A DNA stretch of 64,000 nucleotides from Peronospora farinosa (lineage: Eukaryota; Oomycota; Peronosporomycetes; Peronosporales; Peronosporaceae): contig CANTFK010000868.1 of assembly GCA_947646735.1 (NCBI GenBank), positions 1 through 64,000 of the forward strand, written 5' to 3'. Below, in pieces: positions 10,517 to 22,606 of this stretch; the stretch's first letter is position 1; the number at the start of each line of letters is the position of its first letter. The notes beneath the pieces were generated by a model. It made no database searches. It worked only from the letters and a program-made list of their open reading frames with translations, and had not been told where the DNA came from. The translations under genes and the position numbers were made by a program.

Positions 10517-11214
10517 TGCGTTGGTTCTACAGATCCTAAGCTTCTATCATAGCTTTTGCACTCTGTGCGTTGATTCTATGAGCCTTATACGCTTCTTGCT
10601 CGTTGGCTCAAAATTGCTCTAAGTCACTTAAATGGGTAGACTTCGTAGTCCTTTTTGTAATTTCTAATAACTAAGTGGCCTTTAGCCTTAACCTTTTATA
10701 GATATAAAACTAAGAAGCATTCAGCCTATCAGTCTTCCTCAGACGTAAGGGCTACGTAGCTTCGCTACAGGGCACCCTCCAACTATATTGATTACAGTAT
10801 GGTCTACTGACACTGATGACAGTGTAAGCAGGTGCCTCGATACATTTCTAAAACAAAAAGGCAGAGGAAGGTTATTAACTAAACAAACGCTTAGTTGAGA
10901 AGAAAAGAGAACTGTCTTTTGTATAGTTAAATTATCTAATATAACTGTGCCGTTATCACCTTCTCATGACTGTATTGAATTACAAATATGAATGTTGCCT
11001 TCATGTCCTCCAATCATTGCGCACGTCCATTTGTCAATGGGCAGCTCGCTGGCTATTACAAAGGCCTATATCAATTAATTAGAGGGCATCTATCCTTTCA
11101 AGAACAATATCATTTCTATAGATAATATTGTCGAATAATATTAGCTATAATATCATATTTGTATTGGCACTTAATATTAGTGCTTGTATTACGTAACGAG
11201 CTCATCCTGTTACA
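10517..11214 (-). repeat. Decayed Gypsy LTR (minus strand)
   Basis: Read on the minus strand it begins TGTAACAGGATGAG, like the TGTAACAGGG start of the Gypsy LTRs at 22502 and 31289. It is preceded by a purine-rich tract (GAGGGGGTAGG, 11218-11228). It is therefore the probable 3' LTR of the minus-strand relic at 11330-12214. Its far end was disrupted by the Copia insertion. Confidence 0.6.
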
Positions 11215-11329
11215 TCACCTACCCCCTCAGCCATTAGCCACATGGGTGACTGAGCCCTGGTGAATGGCTCGCATCTTTTCCGAGATGTATGAAGATTTTA
11301 ACAATCTTTAATCCCTTTACGAGCGGAGG

Positions 11330-12214
11330 CACAAACGATGGCGAAGGAGTAGAATCCGGGCGCTCGATTTCTGATTTCAATCCTTCGCCATCGGTTTTGC
11401 CTCGTCATACCGTTCGAAGAGGACAAGAACGCCGGCGGTACGAGGTACTCAGCTGTCCGCCAAAGGAAGATAGCCACGCGTTTGGACGAATTACCTCTTC
11501 CTACGTTGCATCACGTCGCGGTGGTTCAGCAAGAGTTACGCGAGAATGCGCTTTCCACCACGGGAGTACACCAGCGGATGCAGTGGTGGAGGAATATTAT
11601 ATGTTAAACTCTTCAATATACTTTATTGCCAAGTTAGACGATATTGATCGTGCAACCTGGGGGATGCGTTGAAATTACGGTCACGAGCGGAACATGCGTC
11701 ACCTCTTGCGGAGATTATGTGCGCCAGCTTAAGTTTGACCAGCATAATACCCGTGCTGACTTCAATGTTGCACAGACGAAGAGCGAGGAGATAGTTTTCT
11801 TTCTGCGTGACGACCTGGCGGCAGCTCTTCAAGAGATCGCTCATTGTCATGGGACGATCTCCTTCCTAAACATCCGGGTTGCAAACCTATTTTTTGACCA
11901 CAAGAGTCTAATGAAGATTCTTCAGCGTGGAAACGCTCTTCGTCGCTCGATGAAGCCGCGTGCTGAACGTACGGACGAGGACGTATCACGAAAAATGTAG
12001 AATGCGTACGCACCTTAAAGGGCAGATGTATCTTGTATGCGTTGCCTATGCGGCGCAATACGCGAAATGGGCCAATGGACTTGTGCAACAATTTATTGCT
12101 GTTTACGCTTGGTTGAAACGTTGGTTCCTCGTTTGAGTCTGGTGGTTGTACGAAGCTTGTCACCTTACGGCGACGGCTTTCGGGTTGTCTGGCTATGGCA
12201 CGTTGGAATAGCAT
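11330..12214 (-). pseudogene. Gypsy integrase C-terminus and chromodomain relic
   Basis: The minus-strand frame from 12214 includes SIGPFRVLRRIGNAYKIHL and a degenerate HSTFFVIRPRPYVQ, matching the GPF / H.VFHVSRLKPY end of Gypsy integrase. Further along, about 11600-11330, a frame with LLLNHRDVMQRRKR and RGYLPLADS resembles a retrotransposon chromodomain. Stops and shifts make it non-functional. It belongs with the LTR relic to its left. The plus-strand open frames over this stretch are antisense shadows. Confidence 0.75.
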
Positions 12215-13430
12215 CAGACGGGTTCTTTGATTTTTTGTGTCGGTCGCCGGTACTCTCGCTTCTCTACGACGCGAAGCTGCCTCATGCTAATTTACCACTA
12301 ATCTTTGACGCTGCCGGCGTTAGTCACTACGTATATAGATAGATTTTCTGTTGAAAGTAAAATAAATTCTTTTTCGCCAAATATTTGAGCATTTAACCTA
12401 CCATTATTGTCTGCGTTTCGCTTCTGCGCTTTCACTTCTTCGGCGATGGAATCTTGCACGACGCGAACTACCTCTTCACGAGGCAGCGAGAAGTTCTTTG
12501 CTGACTAGTTGCTTTTGGCTGCAGAGCGTTCACAATGCACTGCATAGATGATTGGTCTAACGGAGCGAGAACATCAGTGTTCTCGCTAGTGTGATACTTG
12601 TAAATGCTGACGTCTTTAGCCACATAATTAATAAGAGCTTCATCGCTTTTCCTGTCTTCTTCTTAACCGAAGTCGAATGGTACGTCTTTTATTATTTTGG
12701 CATCGACTATAACGTTGGCGCGTGATGAGCAATAGCCATATTGGATTTCGTTCGAGCGAGCCCATCCCTCCCTAGAATTAGTTACCCTCTATTAAATTGG
12801 GACACATGGATGGGAAACACCATTTACGTAAAATGGTGTATGTGTCGTATACGCATGTATCAAGTTGTCAATGAATAATTGACCATCGACAAGCCCTATT
12901 ATTATAATAGTACCGTATCTGTTGCAAAAGGCAACAAGTAGCACTCTAACTCGTGAACGAGTGGTCGTAACCTTGAAGTATCTTTTCGAGGAGGCAATTG
13001 GCGCGTTCATTATTACATATTTTTTCTGAAGGGTCGAAAGTAAAGACGTCGCTAGCCGTGTTTCAAGTGATTAAACACTGAACGGCAAAACTCTGCCGTG
13101 AATCGGTGGTCCCTATAAGGACACAATTTCACGGGGTAAGCCATGCACTCGAAAGATTGTATCGACGAACACGCGAGCACACCTCTTGAGCGGCTTCTCG
13201 AATAAAACACGATGTAAGCCCTAATTTAGGAAAGATCGCTCGAAACTACGCCGGGGAGACAACAATCATTCTTTTTTACTCAGATTAAAGTAAAGCGGAA
13301 TTGAAAGGCTTCCTGTCAGCGGTCAGCAGTCTGGATTTAAATTTAGCGATACGGGCAGAATCGGCGATTTCATTAAGCCTTTCTCTCTGAAAAATCACTA
13401 AGCCGAGCCTGATGCAATTGCTGGTATTAT
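12215..13430. other. Decayed repeat sequence, no gene recognised
   Basis: No convincing motif. Its position between two Gypsy relics suggests old element DNA. Confidence 0.4.
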
Positions 13431-13439
13431 TTATTGGGC

Positions 13440-14120
13440 ACCTAAGACAGACCCATTTATGTTGTCAATGGTGCAAGCGATTTTGCAATTGGCTGCGAAA
13501 TGATTTAGTGCGACACAGACGGCGCTGATAATGGCGTCTTTTCTTAATTGCGTCAACTGCAAGGTCTAAGCGTAACTATTTGGTGAATGACAAGGATCGT
13601 GTTGCCATTGATTATACACTGGCTAAGTTTTGCGTCTATCTAGACCGTTCATTGTGTTGACAGACCATGCTACACTATACACGGCTGTAAATAAGCTCAA
13701 ACCTTTCGCAACGAATGGAGAGATGGTTTTCGGTCTTCGCGGATTATAATCTTTCTGTGTTGAGTCAACCAGGACGACTTAGCGTCATCGTTAATGCGCT
13801 CTCAAGGCGGCCCGAAAATGAGTCGACTGTGTAGTCCGACAGTGATGTGTATATTACTGTCGCTATGCTGAGTATCAGCGATTTGTCTTTAAGTTAATTC
13901 GACGACATTAAAATGGCATACGCGCAAGCTAGTGACCTTTTGCGCCAGATGGAGAACCTAAAGGAACCATATAAGCAAGACAAGAAGCACTTGCCTGCCA
14001 TGTATCGATCTTATACAGATCAATACACCTAGCGGAACGTCTTCCTGTATTACACAACCGTAAACGGCTACACTACTCGTGTCGTCGTACCGCCCCAGCA
14101 TGATTACAGGTAACAAATCA
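13440..14120 (+). pseudogene. Gypsy RNase H and integrase N-terminus relic
   Basis: Shifting plus-strand frames contain DYTLAKFCVYLD, PFIVLTDHATL and ADYNLSVLSQPGRLSVI, followed by NALSRRPE. This is the RNase H end of Gypsy pol. They continue to VVVPPQHDYR at the integrase N-terminal side. There are many stops. It is on the opposite strand from its neighbours, indicating an inversion or an independent insertion. Confidence 0.7.
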
Positions 14121-14473
14121 TTTTTGTATATAACAATGTATTAGTAATTGGACTTACCTCACGGTCAGCCGCGGAATTTCCTGGCCTAGCCAGTATAAGT
14201 TTGTGCGCAAGTACTTTCAACCTTGCAAGTTTGTCAACAAGTGACACTAGCACTTCACTGAGCGTATCAATACAGCCTCTACCTGTTGCAACAGAGCGCT
14301 CAAGGTCCGTCTCAATGGAATTTTATTTTAATTGCCCATAGACGCTCACGGTAAAATGGTATTCGCGTGTTTATAAAATATGGTTCATCTTGTTGCTGTT
14401 CTTGCGTCGATCACAGTAGAAGGATATGATTTTGCTAGCTGCGAATATACACTTTTTGAGGTTGGCGTACAGC

Positions 14474-16061
14474 TTATGCTCTCGTGAACGTGGAGTCGGT
14501 GGACTTCCAGATCTTTTCTCCCATCCAAAGCCCTGATATGGACGGACACAACGATGAAGTTACGCGGTGCAAATTCGCACCGCGTCTCTTCGACGATGTG
14601 GTCTCAATATTTTGAGAAACACATTCACAAAATGTGGCTGGTCCATTACTTAGCCATTGCGGAATCACCATCCAATCCTAAAGCATACCACCCGGGGCGC
14701 TCACTGCCGTGTACGTGATGTCCCATTTACGCATATGAGCGTTAGTATCTATCATATTAATGGACTATAAGATGGTATTGTTAGAGATAACATCTTTTAT
14801 TACGTCCTTCCTTGGTAACGGCGTTTGCGCCGGTATCGTTGCAGCGCTCAACTTATTGAACTCGTGCACTATCCTTAACTCTCTTGTGATTTTTCGCTCA
14901 CAAAAGGTCAAAGAGCTGTGAGGGGAAGTTAACTCTCTATTATGGCCAACAGCTAAAAATTAGTCGATCGCCTTGGCATGTATTATAGGCATTGTACACA
15001 GTTTCATGACACAATATTATGTGTCTGTAGCGAGGTCGATCACGTGTCAAGTACCTTTATCGTTAGGTTGCTCGCACAGAACGGACATAGGAAATACATC
15101 CTTATATTCTACCAAATCATTTTACAAAGGATTTGACTTCAGTGACTCCCAGGATTGCGATGTTTGTCCCTCAATCTGAGTCTTCTCATTAAAGACACTT
15201 TCGTCCATTGATGAGCTGCTGAGACCCCGTTCGTTCTTGGCAAAAACTGTTGCTGATCGAATATCAGTCACTTACTCGTCCTCTGTGACGAGTACACAGA
15301 TCTGCTTGACTTTGCCACTACGCAGATCACGCAAGAACCTTTTAGGCTTTAACGCATGCAACTGAATTATCTCCAAAGCAAACGTTAAACGCTTAAACAC
15401 ATTCGCATAGATTTGATCCGTAATTAACCAAGACGTTCAACGTATTGCTTACTTACTGGGACCTTATTCCCTCCAGGCTCGATGGAACTTATTCCATCGA
15501 CTTCCTCTAGCTTTGTCTGCGCAAACACAGTTAGATCCTCTACGATCAACTCTCCAGTTGATCTAGGACTACCGTGTTGCCGCTTCTGGGCAGCCGGTTC
15601 ACTCTTCGGGGGATGCTGCCTTTTAGGCGAGCATTCATGTCCCGATCCACTCGACTTATTCGAGTGGTGGAACTTCGGCTCTGCCTGTGCTTGTGCACAG
15701 CCGCCGGCAGCTTGCTTCACAGTGTGGTTTTCTGCCACGCTAAGTTATTGTTTAGTCGTACTAACGATTGAACCACAAGTGAGGCCATCGTAATCACTAG
15801 TAGTAAATTTTACGCTTGTGAACGCTCCAAGACGTTCATCGGAAAGGCGTCTGATGAACAAGCGTCAGGAATCTTCACGGTTCGATGCTACCAGCTGAAC
15901 CATGGCTCGTACCTTCTGAGCCATAATAATCCTAGGATGACATTAATATTGTCATCCCGATCGATAAAGATGAAGTCGCATTGAACTCTTTACTTTCAAG
16001 CGTGTAGTGAACCCCTATATACGTATCTAATTGTTAAGGATGCGCCAATTGCAAGGTTCAC
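14474..16061 (-). pseudogene. Gypsy protease-linker-RT relic (minus strand)
   Basis: On the minus strand in order: a protease-like end (VILGLLWLRRYEPW, near 15950) and a linker with QAAGGCAQAQAEPK (15738 leftwards) that matches the plus-strand element near 54560. Then come RT pieces, with RIVHEFNKLSAATIPAQTP near 14880 and VIPQWLSNGPATF near 14670. All are broken by stops. The protease is cut at 16061 by the LTR of the next element. Confidence 0.75.
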
Positions 16062-16400
16062 TGTAATGGGCTACATAACACACATAGTTAGCACAACTAA
16101 ACATTTACATATGTAGACAGGTGCTGGGCCGAATAGCGGGCACAGCGTGGTAATTTATTATTGGTTTATTATTGGGCCTAAAGTCCCCAATATGGACCAA
16201 TGATGAATTAACCTGAAATTGTGTGGTTCCCGAAAGGCGGGAACACTGTCGTATTTATTACGACTAAAATCTTCGTAATTAGTACGAATTAAAACCAAAA
16301 TAAAAATCAGAGTTAAATTTACTTAATACCTAATACTTGGGCTTGAGTCTTCCTCAAGCGCGCGTGTAAGCTAGTGACGGTACGTTCTAGCCCCTTTACA
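16062..16400 (+). repeat. Gypsy LTR, lineage A (copy 1)
   Basis: Begins TGTAATGGGCTAC and ends TAGCCCCTTTACA, a TG...CA pair with inverted termini. It is 339 bp and has a close homologue at 54634-54974. It inserted in the older minus-strand protease relic. No matching LTR of this lineage is found downstream. Confidence 0.85.
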
Positions 16401-16402
16401 CC

Positions 16403-16417
16403 TGGTAGCACTTCGTA
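16403..16417 (+). promoter_or_regulatory. Gypsy primer-binding site
   Basis: TGGTAGCACTTCGTA follows the LTR after two bases. Its start complements a tRNA 3' end GCTACCA. The same TGGTAGCAC is beside other Gypsy LTRs in the window (54977 and, on the minus strand, 30690). Confidence 0.65.
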
Positions 16418-16426
16418 GTTCTTCCT

Positions 16427-17497
16427 ATGCCCGAGTTTGGGATGAGCGAATCGTCGTACTTTGACGCTCCAGATTTATTTCTGGAGCACGCGACCTTCCC
16501 CCATCTTACTGGTGTTGAGCGGGATGCCCTTAATCGCCTCGCGGCGATATCGGGAGAGGCATTCGTCGCGTCGTTGATGAGATCAGCGACCCCTGACGCG
16601 CAACGTCTCGCCATACATGGGTTTATGGCACGCGAGCTCGCCGAGTCCAACCGGCGAGGCTTAATTTCCTCGCGTTATTCACGTAATGAGGCCGTGAAGA
16701 TGGAAACCTCCTCCTAATCTGGAGAAGGAAAGGACCGGTGGTCACTGAATCGGTGGTTCCGAGAAGTTGGAAAAAAATAAAACATTCTTAGATATCGCCA
16801 TCGCCTCGAGACTTCTTGAGGCACCCCAGGCGAAGGTCAACTTTTTCTTTCCCGCCTCACCGGGAAGGCCAAGGAGTGGGCCCTTGGTAAACTCGTTGTG
16901 GACGAGCACGCATTCCCCACCTTGGATACCATCCAGGACGATCTTCGTCTTGCTTTTGAGCCACCGCAAGAGGAGAAAATGGTGCGATCAAGATTCCTGC
17001 CGATGCGACAGGGTAAAATGGCGATGCGTGACTACGTGCAAATGGCTAGGCATTTGTCGTCGTGTATTATTACGCACTTCATAGGCAGGTATACGCAGGT
17101 AAATGTCTTTGTGAATGATATGCGTGAGGGGCATACCCGCTTATCGCTGGAGCGCGCCGAGCCTGCCACAATGGAGGAGGCATTTGACATCGCACTCCGT
17201 GAAGACTTAAGGGTCACAAAGGCATATGCCAAACCCTCGGTCGTCACCGTTCCCCGGCCTTCTGGTCCAGAACCTATGGAGATACACGTGATTGAGTCGT
17301 CGGGTGACCGACGGCGTGTCATTTCCCATAAGGGTGACGCTCGCACCGGGCGTCCAATGGTTTGCTTTCGTTGTCGTAAGCCAGGGCATCGCGCGGCAGA
17401 GTGCCGTGCGCCAGCGCCAATATCGGTGCAAGTAGTGGACGCCCATCATGAGGGTGCTGTACCGGCCGCACGTCCAAAAAACGATCGGGACCAGTAG
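16427..17497 (+). pseudogene. Gypsy gag, lineage A, disrupted
   Basis: The gag starts MPEFGMSESSYFD and is broken near 16717 by a stop and near 16770 by frame changes. It is then open from 16898 with [31 protein letters not shown] and a CCHC knuckle [14 protein letters not shown]. It parallels the gag of the element at 55016-58140. It is interrupted less severely than that copy and carries no nested insertion. Confidence 0.88.
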
Positions 17498-17593
17498 GTG
17501 CAGGGCCTCCTACTGGTTGGAACGGAGGTCCGGGTCCCACGGTGGCATCCCAACCTTCCAGTCCTCCTGCGCTACGCGCACGGTTAAATGCCA

Positions 17594-20500
17594 CCAGTTG
17601 TTCGAGACCGTCGAGGACAAAATGCCGGAGGCATCCTCAGTTGAGGTGCTCCAACTTGTCTTGGCATCTGCCGAGGAGATAGTAAATCTCTCGGAGATGA
17701 CTTGGGATCTATTCCTGTCCGAACTAAAGGAAGGAAAGATCCACGAGATAGTCGCACCAGTTCCAGAAGAGAACGTGGTGAACTGTTGCTCTTCATCCAC
17801 AATGGATGAGAGCGTCTTGGAGACCGACAAAAAGAAACGGTCGCTGCTCAAAGCTGGGATGCCATGAAGGAAAGCCCGTTCTATGATGTTCTGTGGAAAC
17901 ACCGTGATGTGTTTCCAGAAGAAGTGCCGAGCCGCCTACCGGCCGAGGGGCGTCAGGCACGAGATTGAACTGGAACCTGGCACCAAGTATTGTGTGACCA
18001 GTCAATGGCCGTTGCCGAAGGAAAAAGTCGATTACATCGATGAGTTCTTCGACAAGCGAGCTAAGGCGGGACATGTACGTGAGAGCAAGTCGCCTCACTG
18101 CAGCACGACCTTCTGTGTGCGTAAAGCCACGGGTGGGTGGCGCGTGGTTCATGCTTAAAATAAGCTGAACACGGCCACCATTCCGGCTCAAACGCCGATC
18201 CCGCGGAAAGATGTTTTGTTGAATTCCATGGGAAACTCAACTATCTTTTCCGCGTTGGATCTGAAGGATGGCTACTATCAGATTCTCATGAGAGATACCG
18301 ATGTAGCCAAAACGGCAGTAAGCACCCCAAGCGGTATGCTGTGATTGGCTTGTGATGCCACAAGGGTTGAAAAATGCTCCAGCAACATTCAACCGAGTTG
18401 TGGCTCACGTGATGCATCAGCACCGTGCCTACGCGCCCCATTACTTTGACGATGTATTCGTGCATAGTAGGGCGGAGGACGGTCTGAGCGCGATAGAGTC
18501 GCACAAGCGTCATTTAGACGCTGTGTTGCAGACTCTGGGTGACGCCCAATTATACGTGAACTTGCAAAAGTGCGTAATAGGGGTCCCCGAGATACCTGTA
18601 CTGGGCTGCATCGTAGGAGCACATGGTGTACGAGCAGACCCAGAAAAGGTAAAGGCTGTAAAGGAATGGCCAGTCCCACGATACGAGAAGGATTTGCGCC
18701 AATTCCTTGGGCTCTCTAATTACTTGCATAAGTACAGCAAGAATTATGCGGAGCAGACCAAGCCATTGTCTGATCTTTTGAAAAAGGATACAGAATGGAC
18801 TTGGTCAAAGGAACAAGAAGATGCGTTCACTTCAGTGAAGAAATCTCTTGTAGAGGCACCGGTCTTGGCATTGCCAGACGCGGATAAGCCCTTTAGCGTC
18901 GTCTGTGATGCAAGAAATTTTGCAATCGGCAGCGCGCTCATGCAGAAGAATGACAACGGCGTTGACCGTGTCATTTCGTACCAGTCTCGGCTTTTAAAAG
19001 CTGCCGAGCTGAATTACCCTGTGCATGACAAGGAGCTACTTTCAATTAAGTATGCCCTTGTGAAGTTTCGGGTGCACCTCTTGGGCACCAAACATTTTGT
19101 GGTCTATACGGATCACGCATCACTGCGGACCGCTATCAATTCACCGCACCTCTCGCCGAGAATGGCGAGATGGCTAACATTCTTCTCTGAATTCAATTTC
19201 AAAGGTCTATATAAGCCGGGTAAATCGAATGCTTGGCTGACGCGTTATCGCGCAGACCAGGCTTCGAGGCAAGACACCAGGAATGTGTGTCTCGTGCGAA
19301 AGCACAAGTTGAGTCGTCAACACTGGCAGCCGTAAAGGCGTACCATGTGACGAGCTCATTGGCCTCCGATATAAAGGAGTGTTACAGTCAGGACGAACAT
19401 TGTCGCCTGCTGTTGGATCATTTTGGTGGACGAAAGGTTACACTTCCGTCGCACCTCAAAGCGAAGCTAAATCGCTTTAGTTACAGTGATGGCCTGTTAT
19501 GGCATCAACTGTCACCCTGTGATCCCTTGAGAATCTATGTCCCTCATGACACAGATCTCAAGCTGATGATACTTCACGAGTGCCATGATGCGCCATCTAG
19601 TGGGCATCTGGGCCGTGAAAAGACATTCTTACGAGTGTCAGAGGAATTTTGGTGGCCCCACCTATACCGGTGGGTGGCCAACTATATTCTCTCTTATGAA
19701 AAGTGTCAGCATAAAGCCTGCACCTTCAAATAGTGCGCCACTGAAGCCACTGCCGATTCCAACGGATTGTTGGAAGTCGGTCAGTTTGGACTTCATGTTT
19801 GGCTTACCGCCTGACCATAAAGACAGGACGGGGCTCGTCGTCTTTGTAGATAGACTGAGCAAGATGGTGCATTGAGCACCATATAGCACCAAGATCTCAT
19901 GAAAAGAGGATGCTCTCTTGTTTCTGGATCACGTGTATCGACTACACGGGATGCCCGGGTCATAGTATCGAGCCAGAATACGCGTTTTACGTTGGGTTTT
20001 TGGCGACATGTGTTTGAGCTACTGGGAAGAAAGCTCCACATGTCAACCGCTGATCATCCCCAAACTGATGGCCAAACAGAACGTACCAATCGAGTCGTGG
20101 CGGATGTGTCACGTACAGTAGTGACTTCCAAAGAATGGAGCAAGCATTTGTCATTCATGGAGTTCGCTATTAATAACAGTGGTCACGCCAATACGAGTGA
20201 AACACTGTTTTACATTATCGGACTGCGTCATCCTCGAGCGCCAGTATCGTTTGTACGCAGCCCGAGTCTTAGTGGGGAAGGTCCCCTCACTTCGCTCGGT
20301 GCGAATGCAAAAGAGGTTCCAAATAGCCCTAGTGACACTGCTAGTTTAGCAGTGGCCACGGCACCTATAGGTGTCACAGAGGAGGCACGGCAAGAAACGT
20401 CAGTGCTCCTTGACGATAACACTGTAGTGTTATCAACAGCGTCGACCCATGAACGACCTCTTGGAGGCGTCATAGACGAGTTGAATGCTTAAAGCGTGAG

Positions 20501-20822
20501 CGAAGCTCAGCGCTTTGTGGTTGAGCGATTAGCGATTAGCGATTAGCCATCACGCGTAAAGTCCTTGACGCGATGGCAAGCGTACAGGACAAGCAAAAAC
20601 AATATGCAGATCAGCATGGTCGCAAAAACAATGAACACTTTAGTGTTGGGGACAAAGTGCTATTAAGTACTACTACCCTACCTAAGCATGCAATTTCTGT
20701 ACTACCTGGTGGCACTACTAATCTATTGCCCCGATTCATTTGGGCCATTTACAGTGGTTAAAAAAGTTGGAGACCTAAAATTATAGACTCATTCTCCCAC
20801 CGTATATGAAGACGCACCCAAA
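17594..20822 (+). pseudogene. Gypsy pol (RT, RNase H, integrase), lineage B, disrupted, no protease
   Basis: The sequence switches at 17594 from lineage A gag to a pol nearly identical to the minus-strand element at 24143-27371. RT contains VSTPSGML near 18330, [14 protein letters not shown] and YFDDVFVHS near 18445. RNase H has YTDHASLRTA. The frame then shifts near 19230 to ADALSRRPGFE. Integrase includes HECHDAPSSGHLGREK, DFMFGLPPDHKDR and HPQTDGQTERTNR. A stop replaces a codon near 18158. The protease is absent because of the junction. The end is cut at about 20822 by a truncated TGTGG element. Confidence 0.9.
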
Positions 20823-20823
20823 G

Positions 20824-21102
20824 TACCATGTGCATTGCTCTCGACACAGTCAATTTAGCCTAAGAAACCCGGTCTTGAGTGTAGTATATCCACTCGGGGA
20901 CCACCAAGTTCATCTATACCAGGGCTAAGACTATAAGTCTTCTGCGTCTAACGAGTAGCAAGACCAGCCTAGCCGACGGGTACACAAGGTTAGACCCAAG
21001 ATTGATGCGACACGGAATCGAGGTAATTACTCGGTAATCGGCAGTCCAACGCTGTGTGTGTTTGTGGTTTTTTCACGTCGTTTGAGAATCCACTCCACCA
21101 CA
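20824..21102 (-). mobile_element. TGTGG element, truncated copy
   Basis: Read on the minus strand it begins TGTGGTGGAGTGGATTCTC at 21102 and shares CTTGTGTACCCGTCGG with the other copies. Only the 5' part of about 280 bp remains. The 3' end with CCACA is missing, and it joins directly into the integrase end of the mosaic element. No target duplication can be assigned. Confidence 0.75.
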
Positions 21103-21350
21103 TCATCATCCGCACATTAGTGGGACGGACCAGTGTTCTCTGCTGACAAGACGACATTAGATATCGACGTTGTCAACGAGACACTTAGCGACGGCTGCGA
21201 GTTATCGCGGCACGTACGCTTTGTGCTGGTCTGCATGGGCGCCTTTGCTGGCAACCCATCAGCCTTACCACGTTTCGGTGGGATCTTCTTGCTTTCGATG
21301 TTTTACAAACGACGTAAAAATCGTCTTAAGAGAAATATAATTTAAAGGGC

Positions 21351-21899
21351 TTACAGTTACACGATTCCGTTAAGTGTATAATCTTAACAAGTAGGTCTAA
21401 AGGGTACGTGATACCTTAGACCTGCCACTTGGATGAGGCACATCAATGTGAACCGGTCTCGTGTATGTAATATCCATGAATGGATTCACATTCAACGGGG
21501 ATGACGCCTGGTAGGGACTAGGCGTCATGGTGACGCTGCAGACGGAAGTCATCAGCGAGCTTAGATATATTTTAAGCTCGCACATAGGGATACGCTTCTA
21601 AAAAGACGCGTATCCGATCATTACAATTAACCAATCAGTATTCAGATTTATATTTTATTAACTTCGATTAAAATATAAGCCAGTCTTGAAAATGCTAACC
21701 ATTGTACACTGCGCACAAAATGTTTGATAAGCTTCTGCGTAACGTAAGAGAAGCACTTCTAAATAATTTGTGACGCGGCTCACTTTAAAGCGATCGGAAA
21801 CGATTAATTATGTGCTATAGCGCCGGCCATCACCAACTCCACCGCACGCGGAGGCAAGACGGTCTAATTGCTTCTTCACGCTGCTTGTGTAGTCGAGCA
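21351..21899 (+). repeat. Gypsy LTR, lineage B, plus orientation
   Basis: Starts (T)TACAGTTACACG after a purine run (AAAGGG) at 21343 and is homologous to 61141 onwards. It meets the minus-strand LTR at 21888-22502 end to end, forming a palindromic junction around 21888-21910. Confidence 0.75.
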
Positions 21900-22502
21900 C
21901 TTCTACTAAGTTGCCTCGTGCTACTTAGCACACACCTGCAGCACAAGCGAAGAAGCAGTTAGACTGTCTTACCTTTGCGTGCGAGGGTGGTTGTGTGGTT
22001 GGTCGACCACTAAAGCGAGAGGCAAATGGAGTTAAGCAGTCGTAACTCCATTTGCCTCTCGCTTTAGTGAGTGCAACGAAACTCTAAACAAGAAGACACT
22101 GACGCCACGCAGAAGCTTTTTCAGCTTCTCGTGCGTGGTGCTAATGCTTTAGTAAATTCAAGACTGAGCTATATTTACTGAATTATGATTAAAGATAACT
22201 TAACTACTGATTGGCTGATTATATAATGATCGGATACGCTACTCATTAATAGCGTATCCGGTCTTATGAACTTAAATCTAGATTTAAGATCGCAACTGAC
22301 GTCCTTCTGAGACGTCGCGATGCCTAGCTTCAACTAGCGGTATCCCTTCCCATGTGAATCCATCAATGGATATCACATTCACGAGGGTGGATCACATTTG
22401 TGTATCTCACCCAAGTGACAGGTCAAAAGTGATCATGGAAACTTTTAGACCTACATTAAGTAGATTACTTAATGTTTATGTGTAACTAGATGCCCTGTTA
22501 AA
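21888..22502 (-). repeat. Gypsy LTR, lineage B, minus orientation (3' LTR)
   Basis: On the minus strand it starts TTTAACAGGGCATC (expected TGTAACAGGG) and ends CTCGACTACA. A polypurine tract, AAAAGGGGGGATGG, lies immediately before it (22503-22520), so it is a 3' LTR. It is homologous to the 5' LTR at 30693-31289. Confidence 0.8.
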
Positions 22503-22606
22503 CCATCCCCCCTTTTAAAATGATTTTTGCATTATGTAAAACATCGCCGAGGAGACAGAGAGACTGCGAGCCGCTTTAAAACGCGCCGCTTAATTTACCT
22601 AATTCT

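Noticed and set aside
11289..11672. 127-residue plus-strand frame
   Set aside because: The opposite strand contains a recognisable degenerate chromodomain of a Gypsy element, so this is its antisense shadow.
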